In this document: one piece after another, positions 37,001 to 46,012 of the stretch | How the letters are laid out: each line of letters begins with the position of its first letter | Position numbering within the stretch: position 1 is the stretch's first letter | Assembly (NCBI RefSeq): GCF_000003815.2 | Contig: NC_049980.1 | Span: forward strand, 4,569,636-4,633,635 | Origin: Branchiostoma floridae | Lineage: Eukaryota; Chordata; Leptocardii; Amphioxiformes; Branchiostomatidae | Length of the DNA: 64,000 bases | Direction: 5' to 3' | Translations under genes and position numbers: made by a program | Notes under the pieces: model-generated | What the model was told of the DNA's origin: nothing | Database searches by the model: none | What the model saw: the letters and a program-made list of their open reading frames with translations, nothing else

Positions 37001-38794
37001 TGTGGAAGCGTTGGACGAATGTGTTATTTTTCGTTTTCACAATCGTGTGAAGAAGTCCAGGAAGATAACTGGAGCACACTACACCATTAATGGATTTTCT
37101 TTAAGTAAGGTCTTTCTGAAGTCTGAGGCGCAAATACGGTCAATCCAGCCAATAACAAAGGAAGGCTGCAGAAAATTGCCCTCTCTAGTTCCCAACCAGA
37201 TGTACCGGTCGCGAAACAGTACCCAGAGGGCTAAATCCAACTGGTCACCGGGATCGACCATTCCCAAGCAGGGAGGAGCATTTTCTTTCCAAAATGGCGT
37301 CGTTGCCACAGCAAGAGTATCTTGTCGCCACTTTTAAACAGTGCAATAGCCTAGTGGGTAGAATGTTGGCCATACATTCGGTAGGTTGTGAGTTCGAGCC
37401 ATACCAAAGTGTTTTCAAATTGTACGTTGCGTGAGATCGCGTGGCGCAGGGGCTGTGTGTTTGGTTCGAATCCGACTGCCGTGTCACCGATCTTGTGCCC
37501 TTGGGAAAGGGCTTTACACGACTTTCCTCACTTTACTCAGGTGAAAATGAGTACCTAGCTTCGGCTAGGGCCGTCCCTCGGATAGGACGTTAAATGGAGA
37601 ACCCCCACACGTGTGATGGTGCGGTGTGAGATGGAGCAAATCCTTCCCTCTAGAATTGGTTATTCTCCACAAATCACCCGGACTCCAGGAAGAATAGTTA
37701 CAGATCAGTCAATAATGGAGATCAAACCAAACCAAACCAAACATGCTGTTTTCTATGTTTAGCACTCAGCAATTGGGAAAGAGTATATGTTGATTGAACA
37801 CACAGAACACTGCCAGTCTGGCACTGAGCTAGCCCTCTAATTTAGTGATTGAACACACGGGCTACTGAAATGGAGATAGGCGCCACCAATATCAACAAGT
37901 GCTTTACTTTCCAAATTGCAAGGTTTTGTTTTCTGTGTGTATATGTGTCTGTCTGTTCTGCGAATAGCATAACTGTAGAATCTGTGGGTATCCGGATGGA
38001 TCCATATACTTGGTTGATGGTTGGTGGTCGGGGAATCGAAGGTCAAGTTTGATAATGGGCACCCTAACGGCTTTTTGAGGTACTGCAGCGGAATTTCCGG
38101 TTTTAATACTTTGTGTTCTGGACACGCTATTGCCTAGCTTGACTTTATATTGTATATAGCTCTAAAAGTTTCGGCCCCTAGTGCGACTTTTTTGTGCTTC
38201 AGCAGGGCCATTTGTATTTCGAGATTTGAAGGAGAATAACTTCAGAATGGGTTGGCGGATTGTCATGATTTTTGGTATGTTTTGGTATGGTTCTGGACAC
38301 GAAATAAGTGATGTAAGTCTGGGCCCCCTAGCGGCCTTTTTATAGCTGCAGGGCCATTTGTCTTTCAGGCTTTGAAGGTGAATAACTTCAGATATTCTGT
38401 GAAACCAAACTTAAAGAAGCGGCGCAAACTAGAGTTACCGATCCCCGCCTGCCACACGTGCGCCCGCAACTATAAATTATCGCTTACTTCGTGAGAGGGC
38501 GGGTGTTCTGGGGGCGCGTGTGGCGGGGATCGGTAAACCTTGCGCGCGGCTCTCTAATAGGAGTCTGGTTTTCCCAGGGTAAACTTCAGAGGGGGTTGGC
38601 GCATTGTTAGTCTGTTTTATCGATGATTTTTAGTCTGTTTTATCGAAAGCTTTTTTATTGTTTCGCAGAAAAACGCACACAGACGGCCCCCATCGGGCGA
38701 CACCGACCCGTTCCCGTGGAGTGAGCCGGGCCGGGCCCCCAGCATGACCGACACCATCACCGGCAGGAGGGTCCGGCTGCACCTGGCACACTAG
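26583..38794 (+). CDS. Unrecognised small multi-exon protein, model incomplete
   Basis: Exons seen: 26583-26711 (starts MPTDQGRED), 28384-28458 (YADGPMELRKDTTSSHSHYV), 29092-29178 (starts VFKKQLENRHREAEPLK, ends VELNQ), about 36682-36785 or 36794 (VFRGFNAKHEPCKNKL, then HRSLAEWNQ), and 38669-38794 (starts KNAHRRPPSGDTDPFPW, stop TAG). Exons 1-3 join in phase 0 and the last two join in phase 0, but exon 3 ends in phase 0 while the exon at 36682 needs one preceding base. So at least one exon between 29179 and 36681 is missing, or two genes are involved. The visible protein is about 170 residues, soluble, charged and histidine-rich, with no signal peptide or membrane helix. I do not recognise the family; a cytoskeletal or ciliary role would be a guess. 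A polyadenylation signal is at 39399. Confidence 0.65.
26721..26820. mobile_element. 100-bp MITE inserted at a 5' splice site, 9-bp target duplication
   Basis: Terminal inverted repeats of about 37 bp (left tagcatggaatccagcc, right complement tagcctggaatccagcc; both continue to a tttggtcgctc phrase). The 9 bp gtaaggtca occur immediately left (26712-26720) and right (26821-26829). The left one is the splice donor of the exon ending 26711. Confidence 0.92.
27737..28355. mobile_element. MITE family 'taggccatgttgattt', copy 2, interrupted
   Basis: Left end taaggccatgttgatttc at 27737. The right end is split by the element at 28127-28332: gccatccata before it and atcgaatcaacgtgaccc after it join to the family's right terminus as read at 33185-33220. 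Confidence 0.8.
28127..28332. mobile_element. 206-bp mariner-like MITE with TA target duplication
   Basis: Begins ctgtaaatgcatttaagttc and ends tttctgcatttacag, flanked by TA on each side (28125-28126, 28333-28334). The inside carries cgcggt/accgcg words in both orientations. TA duplication is typical of Tc1/mariner-type elements. It is nested in the older element 27737-28355. Confidence 0.88.
29570..29905. mobile_element. Longer member of the 9-bp-duplication MITE family
   Basis: Ends tagcctggaatccagccgt and complement, same as the element at 26721, with inner arms (tctggcattcgttagcattg and complement). The flanks atgtaaaag at 29561-29569 and 29906-29914 are a perfect 9-bp target duplication. 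No coding capacity. A 9-bp duplication suggests a Mutator-like source, but the class is unproven. Confidence 0.9.
30136..30207 (-). tRNA. tRNA-iMet-CAT: Initiator tRNA-Met (CAT)
   Basis: On the minus strand a 72-nt cloverleaf starts agcagcgtggcgcagcgg. The 7-bp acceptor stem is fully paired with an A1-T72 pair, the anticodon CAT sits in ggcccataaccc, and the T arm is ggtgg-atcgaaa-ccacc. The A-T first pair and the ATCGAAA T-loop are hallmarks of eukaryotic initiator tRNA rather than elongator Met. A run of nine T on the minus strand (plus 30123-30131) just downstream is a Pol III terminator. No intron. It lies antisense in an intron of the plus-strand gene 26583-38794. Confidence 0.96.
30931..31021 (+). 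repeat. Poly-C and (CA)n microsatellite
   Basis: About 12 C followed by more than 30 CA units. It sits at the end of a dispersed repeat whose modules (tgcagtaccatagcaagc, ctaccaaatatc-like words) resemble those at 43740-44010. Confidence 0.9.
31478..32440 (+). repeat. Dispersed element end followed by tandem pair containing aataaa
   Basis: 31478-31660 matches the element at 61226-61440 (cccggccggg, gaaacgaaaaac, tttcgttcccgaaagctacc). Then 31651-31905 and 32199-32440 are two direct copies of one unit (ttataccctgtcacattatc, gatcgacagagggttg, cacatataagccatactttg, aataaagttattattat). They differ by scattered substitutions and small indels. Each carries a potential polyadenylation signal. Confidence 0.75.
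32739..33222. mobile_element. MITE family 'taggccatgttgattt', copy 3
   Basis: Left end taaggccatgttgatttgat and right end aatcaaatcaacgtggccta are inverted copies, each preceded or followed by the complementary pair tggatgacatcc / ggatgtcatcca. Confidence 0.85.
33223..33794. other. Intronic stretch downstream of nested gene
   Basis: AT-rich, no repeat family or coding frame recognised. It would hold the 3' UTR of the minus-strand nested gene; the nearest minus-strand AATAAA is at plus 33122-33127, inside the neighbouring MITE. Confidence 0.5.
33795..34514 (-). CDS. Multi-pass membrane protein, single exon, nested antisense; not recognised
   Basis: An intact 239-codon frame starting MDSDFRVALAW and ending LKSSVV. 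GC-rich codon use matches the other real exons here and contrasts with the AT-rich flanks, supporting a true gene. About seven hydrophobic segments are seen, near residues 7-29, 43-62, 70-87, 103-130, 141-163, 168-187 and 192-212. The short tail is cytosolic-looking, acidic, and contains YSTI, a possible YxxPhi endocytic signal, just before a DQGEDMD stretch. No signal peptide or GPCR motif is evident. It lies on the opposite strand inside the large intron of the 26583-38794 gene, which suggests arrival by retroposition or an old nested gene. I do not recognise the family. Confidence 0.75.
   Translation of the reverse strand: MDSDFRVALAWVILHVPLLYLVAAVLGGLWDDNVHFYRLLKLTKWICLSVLMEAPVLVCPSNHIAVVAARVLNQGFLCALFFLVHYIREKREPPMSLRHRVCYALLVENCAAYSLTWNYVQTAMLAGALLAEDFGAGPQAVWFLHLVLLVICALFIASVELIYPCTYQWTVAAHLPIQIWVYYLYQYSAIDGKTVCALTAFDALLLLCKIFAPEKGTEYSTISQEEDQGEDMDLKSSVV
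34834..35125. mobile_element. Inverted-repeat element 'ctccaagcagatcctac'
   Basis: Left ctaatctccaagcagatcct and right aggatctgcttggagatta are inverted copies. A second copy begins at about 63880 and runs off the window. No coding frame. Confidence 0.8.
35126..36681. other. Intronic stretch, no feature assigned
   Basis: No known repeat or convincing exon. A missing exon of the plus-strand gene may lie here or further left, but I could not single one out. Confidence 0.4.
37335..37740 (+). mobile_element. tRNA-derived SINE, plus orientation
   Basis: tRNA-like head (tagcctagtgggtagaatgt, then ggttgtgagttcgagcc) and a second B-box-like ggttcgaatccgac. The body includes gatcttgtgcccttgggaaa, caggtgaaaatgagtacc and ggataggacgttaaatgg. 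It ends in a short tandem of aaacc units at about 37723-37740, a SINE-like tail. Matches the minus-strand copy at 4075-4560. Confidence 0.8.
38434..38538. repeat. GC-rich inverted repeat
   Basis: ttaccgatccccgcctgcca at the left and the near-complement ggcggggatcggtaa at the right, with cacacgtgcgccc / ggggcgcgtgtg continuing each arm. The loop is AT-rich (aactataaattatcgc). It lies in the last intron of the unrecognised gene, 130 bp before its terminal exon. Confidence 0.8.
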
Positions 38795-39398
38795 CAGCTC
38801 AACAATAAGCCGTTTCGCGATCCAAACAGGGTATGCGTAGCGAAACGTACTATGGGTAATATGTCAAAGGTCAAGGCCCCGAAGTTGTAAACGGTTCTTG
38901 TTTATAACATTCTTATATACATATCCAAATGTGTTTTGATTACGTCTCAGGTACTTTCAACTTTGCCATATTACCCACAATTCATCTCGCTGCACATGCA
39001 CAGTTTAAACAGGCAACTGGTTTATCTATCCCTCGAACGATTGAGAAAATGATGTTAGGCCTCAACTTCATGTATCATGTTGTGTTTTTTGTCATATAAA
39101 ATTAAGATTATTATATATAAATGTCGGATTTATCTGTTATGCAAATGACGGGTTCACCTCTTTTGTAACACTAAGAGTGCGTGCGTCTGACACATTTGTA
39201 GCTCACTGCCTGAATTTTCACGTTCTTTTCTTCGAAATTGTGGGTGTTCATGTTCAGCTGAATTCGGTAACGTAAGTTCACCTTTATCCGCGGAGTAACC
39301 TATATCCGTTGTTTTTAACAACAGCCTATTTAGGAATATCTAATCGACGGACAGTGGTTTCATTTACTACACGTTTTGAAAATATTGCAGCTTGATGT

Positions 39399-39404
39399 AA
39401 TAAA
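39399..39404 (+). terminator. Polyadenylation signal of the unrecognised gene
   Basis: AATAAA about 600 bp after the TAG at 38794. It is the first clear plus-strand hexamer after the stop that fits a 3' UTR end; assignment is by position only. Confidence 0.45.
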
Positions 39405-40359
39405 GGTTAAAGGTTATCCCAATTTTTGAAAATATTGCAGTTTGATATAGCACATAGCATATATTGATATCGAGAGAAAGATCATAGCAATGATATGTAG
39501 GTTCTTGACATGAATAAAATGCAAATGATCACCTCACAACATACCTGTATTGAACATTTTAATTTAACTGATGGCCATGGTTTTATTGAAGAAATCAACT
39601 TGACAATAGAGAAACTCGATCAGAAGCCCCAAACACTTTCCTCCATACATCAAGCACAAATCAAGCCTTCCAAATCTTCGAATTCTCGCAGAACACTTTA
39701 GCACCTTATAGGGCAATGACCCTAATTGACGCAGGCGCAGAAGGCCCAAAACGAGTCCATACAGTATTTTAGCCTATTTTCGACTTTTAGCAGGAAAATG
39801 TAAGTACATTTCATATTGGTGAGACAGTGTAGGTTGCAGATGTTCAGATTCGGCCAAAAAACTAGGTTTTGGTCCATCTTTTCGGCCTGTGCTGACCCCT
39901 AATTTTAAGTGCTGAGTCCCAAAAATGACGTCATGAAAAGCAAGATGGCGGCAAGGTTAGACCGCTGGAATAGTTGCACTGGTCAGAAAGTTTCAATATT
40001 AGACTTTTGGACACTTGAGATAGCGGGCTGCTGTGTGGGTTGAGTTCTTATGACCTGGAATGTTCACAGATGAGATTATGACACCCTGAACTTGCTAACT
40101 TTTACATTATCGCCTATGTAGATTTGTATTAGTGGTAACTGTGGAGACTTGCAGTCGCCCGCCTTGCGGCCGACCGATAGTAGTAGTAGTGGTAACTGCT
40201 CTATAGCAACGCAAGCAAACACACAATGCTATGATAGATTCTTAATCTTTCTGGAAATGTATGAAATGGTGGACGCGTGCTATAGACAGGATGTTCCTGG
40301 CAGTAAGAATTGTTTTTCTGCATAGAGTGATTTAGTTCAAGAAGGTTGTGCTCTTCCGT

Positions 40360-40835
40360 GAATAGTTTCATCAGGTTGCTGCATCATTGAATAAAGAGGC
40401 TATTTTTACACAATCACCGACGTTTCGGTGACCGTCTGTCACCTGCTTCAGGACGATTCTGACTGGTTCACATTCTACTGCAGGACAGGTGTCGCAGTTC
40501 GGATGCGATCACATCCGTAAAGTATTTACAATATGCAGACTGCTTAATTTGATTATGTTTAGTCCAATCATTTTGACAGTATTCTGAAGAAGTAGATGAA
40601 ACATTTTTACCGTTAATTGAAACCTTTTATGTATATATCACGCAACTTTACGTTGTGAACCGCATTGTAAAAATAATCAAATTGAGCAGTCGTACGTTGT
40701 AAATACTTCACGGTTGGGACCGCATCTGAACTGTAAGCAGCGACACCTGTGCTGCAGTACAATATGAATCTGTCAGACTTACCCTGAAGAGGGTGACAGA
40801 CGGTCACCGAAACGTCGGTGTGAATGAAGCATTAT
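40360..40835. mobile_element. Palindromic element with gacgtttcggtgaccgtctg ends
   Basis: Left arm: caccgacgtttcggtgaccg, ctgtcacctgcttcagg, acaggtgtcgcagttcgg. The right arm carries the complements (cggtcaccgaaacgtcggtg, gcgacacctgtgctgcag). Arms are about 180 bp. Related to 7-482. Confidence 0.85.
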
Positions 40836-42371
40836 GGTTGCGTATAAAGAGTCTCAAAGCTGTGTTCTATCAAAGCTCCTTGGTTCTATTTAATTAGCTT
40901 TCTTCAACATGGCTGGTGTTGGGTCGTCTTCCTTCTCGGCTCTTTCTGTAGAGTCAGTCCAAAGTGAGGGGAAGTAGCCAAGCCAGATGTTGTTCACGTA
41001 GTTCTCCAAATTCGCTCCGACCAAGTACCGATGGGCGGGGTTTCTCAGTGTGACGCCGTCTACCATAGCCTGGAAATCAGTAAACACGTCATGTATGTTA
41101 GGGTGCGATGACAAATAGCCTCCTTCACAAACTCCCCTAAGGTACGCTTCCTGCCAACATTTGGTGTTCGTTACGATTTGAACGATCGTCATTTGCAAAT
41201 TCGCAGAGATTTAATGCGAGATTTCCGATTGGCTGGTTTAAACGCTCGTTCGAACAGACGTTACATTATCATCAACGACCCATCTTCTTCGAGAATACTG
41301 GAACGATCTGATAAATCAAACTCTTGCCATAGTCGGTTGGCAAGAGCGCTATTCAAACATCCTTTCCGTTGAGAAAAGCCTCTAAGGTCTTTGTTTGCTC
41401 GTTTTGGTGCATGAATAAATTCCGGGAAATTCGCTGGGTAGTTCAGACATTATGAACCATGTGAACTAGTCAATGGGGTATACATAAGCGCTCTTAAACA
41501 CTTGCAGCTACTTATTCATCGTACCTGTATTTTAGTTGTAGTAAATATGATCATTCCTGTCCACCAAAATCACACTGCATGCAAACTATTTTTCACTAGT
41601 GTTTCATTTGTCGAAATATGAGCAATATAGTTTAGCAAAGATTGCTTGGATTGGTATATCGTATGATCCCACTAATACGTACATCTATAACAGCTTTGGT
41701 ATCTTTGGCTTGGCTGGAATCATAATGAGTGGCATCTATCTTTCCCATCCTGAAGTTGAAGTACTCCATGCCGTAGTCCTCCTTCACAACCTCTTCCATG
41801 TTGGTCCGCATGTTCTGTAAATGTGTCGGGAGGAAAACATTTCTTAAGGCCACAGCAATAAAATTTTATGATTGGCATTAGCACTTACATTAGTTTTTGC
41901 CTGATTTCAGACAAAAATAAAACTTTTTTTCGGAGATGGTCCGCATGACAAGAAAGTAACAAAATGGGAAAATATGTTGTGTTGTAGCCTAATGATTGCA
42001 CTTGTAGAGGTGACACTGGCGAGGTAGCCATGAATGAAGTGAAACTAAAAATTCAGTTGTATGGTTGTAAAAATGGCGCCAATGTGGTAGCCGTGAGTAT
42101 AGTTGCCAACTTGGCATAAGAGATATCAATCTACTACAATAGGCTACTTCTTAAACACAGAATTAAATGATTTGTTGGCTGTGATACTATGTTCTGTCAC
42201 TACAATTCACATTTATGGTGTCTATTTTGTAAATCTATTTGCCATCTTGTTTGTACCCATCTTGTTATTTTTCGCCCTATCTCATTATTTTTGGGGTCTA
42301 CAGAGGATGTCATCCATAAAGTTCACTTGCTGTGGTCTTAGGTCCTGCACTGAGGTGAAGCGTTGAAAATA

Positions 42372-42579
42372 CTGTAAATGCATTTAAGTTCGCGGGGATT
42401 TAATTTCGCGGTAGCGGGAAAATGGACTTTTCGCGGTGGTTTTAATTTCGCGGTAGCACCATGCACTGTAGTCTCTTACTGTTATGGAAAAATATTCGCG
42501 GTGGTTTTAAATTCGCGGTGAAGCGGCAGCCGCGAAAACCGCGAACATTAATCCACCGCGAACATTTCTGCATTTACAG
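42372..42579. mobile_element. 208-bp mariner-like MITE with TA target duplication
   Basis: Starts ctgtaaatgcatttaagttc and ends tttctgcatttacag, flanked by TA at 42370-42371 and 42580-42581. Near-identical to the copy at 28127. It lies in the SDR intron between exons 5 and 6. Confidence 0.88.
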
Positions 42580-43133
42580 TATTAGCCTCATGGCTTGGCG
42601 GTATTTGTAATTTCCAGTCGGTTAATATGTATCCATGAGGCAATATATATCGTTACGAAGACGGCATCAAAAGTTATGAAAATGCATTCTAGATCTTTGT
42701 ACACTAAATCTCTGTTTGTGAATTGTATTTCACAAACATGTACGTGTCAATTATGCAGATGTCCTACCTCCACCAGCCTATTGTAGATCTCTGGTAAAAC
42801 GATGTCTGTGACCTTGGAAAACCTGCCTGGCTCCACGATGATGACCTTGACTGACCCCACTTGTGCATCTCGTGCCTGTTTTGCTAGGAAAAATTAGAGT
42901 TAATGACCCGTCCCGAAGTGTATATGGTTGTCATAAAGCCTGGTCTTTTGCTATACCAGTACCCACAGAATGAAACCACCGAGTGAGCTATGCGAACAAG
43001 GTGATTTCACGAGGTGGTTATAGCAAATGACCAGGCGTTATAGCACCTTCTGGAGAAATATTCACAAACATTTGCATTCTTTTCAAAGTACATGTAGTAA
43101 ATTTTGGTTATGGTCTCCATAAGTGAAGGTGTT

Positions 43134-44391
43134 AAAGGGGCATTCCACTCCAGAAACTATTTCTCGCAAACGGTTGGGTCGCTAACCTACTGAAAGTAGT
43201 CGAGTGACTATCAGATATTTAGAAAGGTACACAAAAAGTTTGAAGACTAGCGATCCTTGGAATACAAAGATTTTTGCATTTTTCAAGGTACATTCTGCTA
43301 TCTAAAGAGACTACTTTTAAAATACATGGACAAAAAATATTCTGATTATGCAAATGACTTTCACATTAGTATAATTTATGCTTGCTTATGTACACCTTTA
43401 ACTAACGTACACAGGTCAGTGTTGACAGACCAATCATTTACTACACGTACTAAGAAAAATTAGGACACTTTCAAATTAATTCTGCAAATTAGGGACTTAT
43501 TTGCATAATTAGTATCTGCTTAACTTCCGCCTTCCACAAACTACATATGTAACATGTATTTGAGTGATATATTGGAAAACATTGTAAATATAAATTTTCC
43601 TCATTAAGTATGCAAATTAAGTCAAAATTTGCATAATTTTGATTTCATTATGTACATCTCTGCCACATGTACCTGCATTCCTATGTTCCGTTATGCTTCT
43701 TGGAAGATTTTGACAAAAATGCTCCTGCAGTTCCAGAGCAAGCTACTAGGGGGCCCAAACATACACCACTTCTTCCTTACATCAAAAGCTATCTGCCACC
43801 AAGAAATCAAGACCATAGCATGTCCAGATAAAAAGATACGAAAAATTGAAGTTCTGCTGTAGTACCAAGGTCACACACTAGGGGGCCCAAAATTGACCTT
43901 GACCTTCGTCTTTCCAACCCCTACCCAAATACCAAATATCGAGAGGTTCTCAAGTTATGATGTCCACAAATATGCAGACACACAGACACACACACACACC
44001 AAAAACTATACCTCCATTTTTTCATGGAGGTAATTACTACAGAATGACCCACAAAAATAGTTGAAACGTGTTGGCTGGCAGTTCTGTTGATGTTTGTGTA
44101 GACACATTTCGTCTACTCAAGTAATCATAAAACATCAAGGTATTATTATTGAATTAATACCGGCACCAACCGATTCCTCTTCCTCTTGTCAGAGTCACGG
44201 CCTTCTCCACCAATGCACAATCAGAAGAATCCTCAGGGGAATTCAAAAACTCGATCGCTAGAATGTTCACCCTTCGTTTATGTTTCAACGTATGGCAAAT
44301 TTGACAAAACAAACTTGATTCAAGCAAAACTATCTATTCTCTGAGGAATTGTAGTACCCGCTTCTGGAGTGGACTGCCCCTTTAATCCAGT
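43134..44391. mobile_element. 1.26-kb inverted-repeat element in SDR intron
   Basis: Left aaaggggcattccactccag and right ctggagtggactgcccctt are inverted. The inside contains another dispersed repeat (43730-44030) with gtaccaaggtcac, cctaccc and a (CA)n run ending in an inverted cctccat/atggagg pair. No transposase frame was seen. Confidence 0.7.
43730..44030 (+). repeat. Dispersed repeat with (CA)n and acctccatt tail
   Basis: Phrases actagggggcccaaacatac, gaccatagcatgtccag and acctccattttttcatggag recur, reversed, at 53265-53530, and partly at 46340-46390 and 30800-30930. Class not determined; a 3'-truncated LINE or SINE is possible. Confidence 0.65.
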
Positions 44392-44774
44392 CCTACTGTT
44401 TACCTCATGTAAAGCAACATTTGAAATGCAAGTGTTGATGTAAGGAAGCCGAACCTAAGTGAATCCGAGAATGACTCCAGGGCTGCCTTGGTCATGCAGT
44501 AAGCTGACTGAGCCGGGTGAGCGTGGAGCCCCGAGCCACTGGAGGTCATCACAACTCGTCCTGCATGCACGGGGAAGGAAAGGAAAGCGATCTCGATCCA
44601 GTTTTAAGTCTTCCACTGGTCGTGACAGAGAAGAAAGACGCAATGTACATGTGTCGGGTACAGTTAAATTGCATGTATATATATGTACGACAGAATATGG
44701 CTAGTTAGAAGCTTCGAAATAAACGTTATCTAACCTATTATGGATAAACTAAACTTTAACTAAGCAACACTAAA

Positions 44775-45155
44775 ATTGATTGGGACTTACCACACATTTT
44801 CGGCCGACACCGTCAGCCTCGTTCGCGGAATGGACTCATCTACTATAGCTTCCAGAACGTGACGTCAGAGATACGTGACTGCAGCAGAGGGTCGTAAATG
44901 GCAGATAACCTGTGACGCCCCCGTCTCTGTTCAGCGATGGACGGTGGGACGGATGTACACAGCCTCCTTTACTCCTCTTGCATAGAATTGCGGCTTTGAG
45001 TCGAGGATCGATAACAGGTTATCTGGCATTTACGACCCTCTGCTGCAGTCATATGTCTCTGACGTCACGTTTTAGAAGCTACAGCAGACGGGTTCATTCC
45101 GCGAACAAGGCTGACGGAGTCGGCCGAAAAATTGGGGTAAGTCCCAGTCAATTTG
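44775..45155. mobile_element. Long palindromic MITE between SDR exons 3 and 4
   Basis: Arms of about 140 bp: left 44775-44913, right 45014-45155, for example gcagagggtcgtaaatggc and complement, tgacgtcagaga and complement, ttcgcggaatg and complement. The loop is about 100 bp. Ends are attgggacttacc-like. Transcribed, it would form a long near-perfect RNA duplex about 60 nt from exon 3. Confidence 0.9.
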
Positions 45156-45385
45156 TTTATCCATAATGTCATTTACCAACACAGCTGAACTTTCATGCTA
45201 AGATATCCAACCTTTTGCCCTACGAATCAGCGGCAAGAACGCCTTGGTGACCCGCACGGCACCGAAAGTGTTCACTTCCATCACACGTCGGTAGGCGGCG
45301 ATGCTGACCCACTCTATCTACCCTGGCTGGCAAACACCAGCATTGTTCACCAATGCGTAAAGTCCTGTTGGAATAATAGTGTACA

Positions 45386-45955
45386 TTAGGGGTGGGTTTT
45401 CTTGTTGGAAAAAATCAGTAGACCGGATCTGGGACCTATCAGAAAATGAACAGATCAGCAGGCGTTGACACGTTTTGGTACTGATCCAAGAAAATAAAGT
45501 AGTAAGGGAGAGTTGATAATCATTTTACCAAGTTTCTACAGTCAAACTTGGTCGCAGTTAGTGTTGTTTACATGAAGATTTTGAAACGTCAGTTAAAGTC
45601 ACTGAACAGAATCCTTAGCAGCAAAATGGACCATTGTTTTGAGTATTGCCCATTCACAAGTTTTCACAGGTCCAGGTTTAGGTCCGGACCTGGACCCGAT
45701 CCTCTGGACCTGGACCGTACCTGGACTTGAATTTTCTGTACCGGTGTGACAGCGATCTCGCCCCCCCCGCGATCTCGCCCCCCCCGGGGGGCGAGATCCC
45801 CTAGCGTTTTCGGCCCCCTCTGGTGTTTTTGCCCCCCCCCCCAATTCCAGCGTTTTCTCCCCCCCTAGGGATATCCTTCCCGTTTTCTAGAGTGTTCGGG
45901 TGAATCTTAATCCTATGGCTGTGATAATGATTAGCACTGTCTTGTTACCTACTTT

Positions 45956-46012
<57 letters not shown>

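Larger units (their letters stand above)
38795..40889. other. Region between two convergent genes
   Basis: Holds the 3' UTR of the plus-strand gene, about 1 kb with no recognised feature, and the palindromic element at 40360-40835 that nearly touches the stop codon of the minus-strand SDR gene. Confidence 0.6.

Noticed and set aside
45318..45320. TAG in the SDR gene as a recoded amino acid (selenocysteine or pyrrolysine)
   Set aside because: Selenocysteine uses TGA and animals lack pyrrolysine; the conserved residue is Glu, and a second lesion exists, so gene decay or error is simpler.
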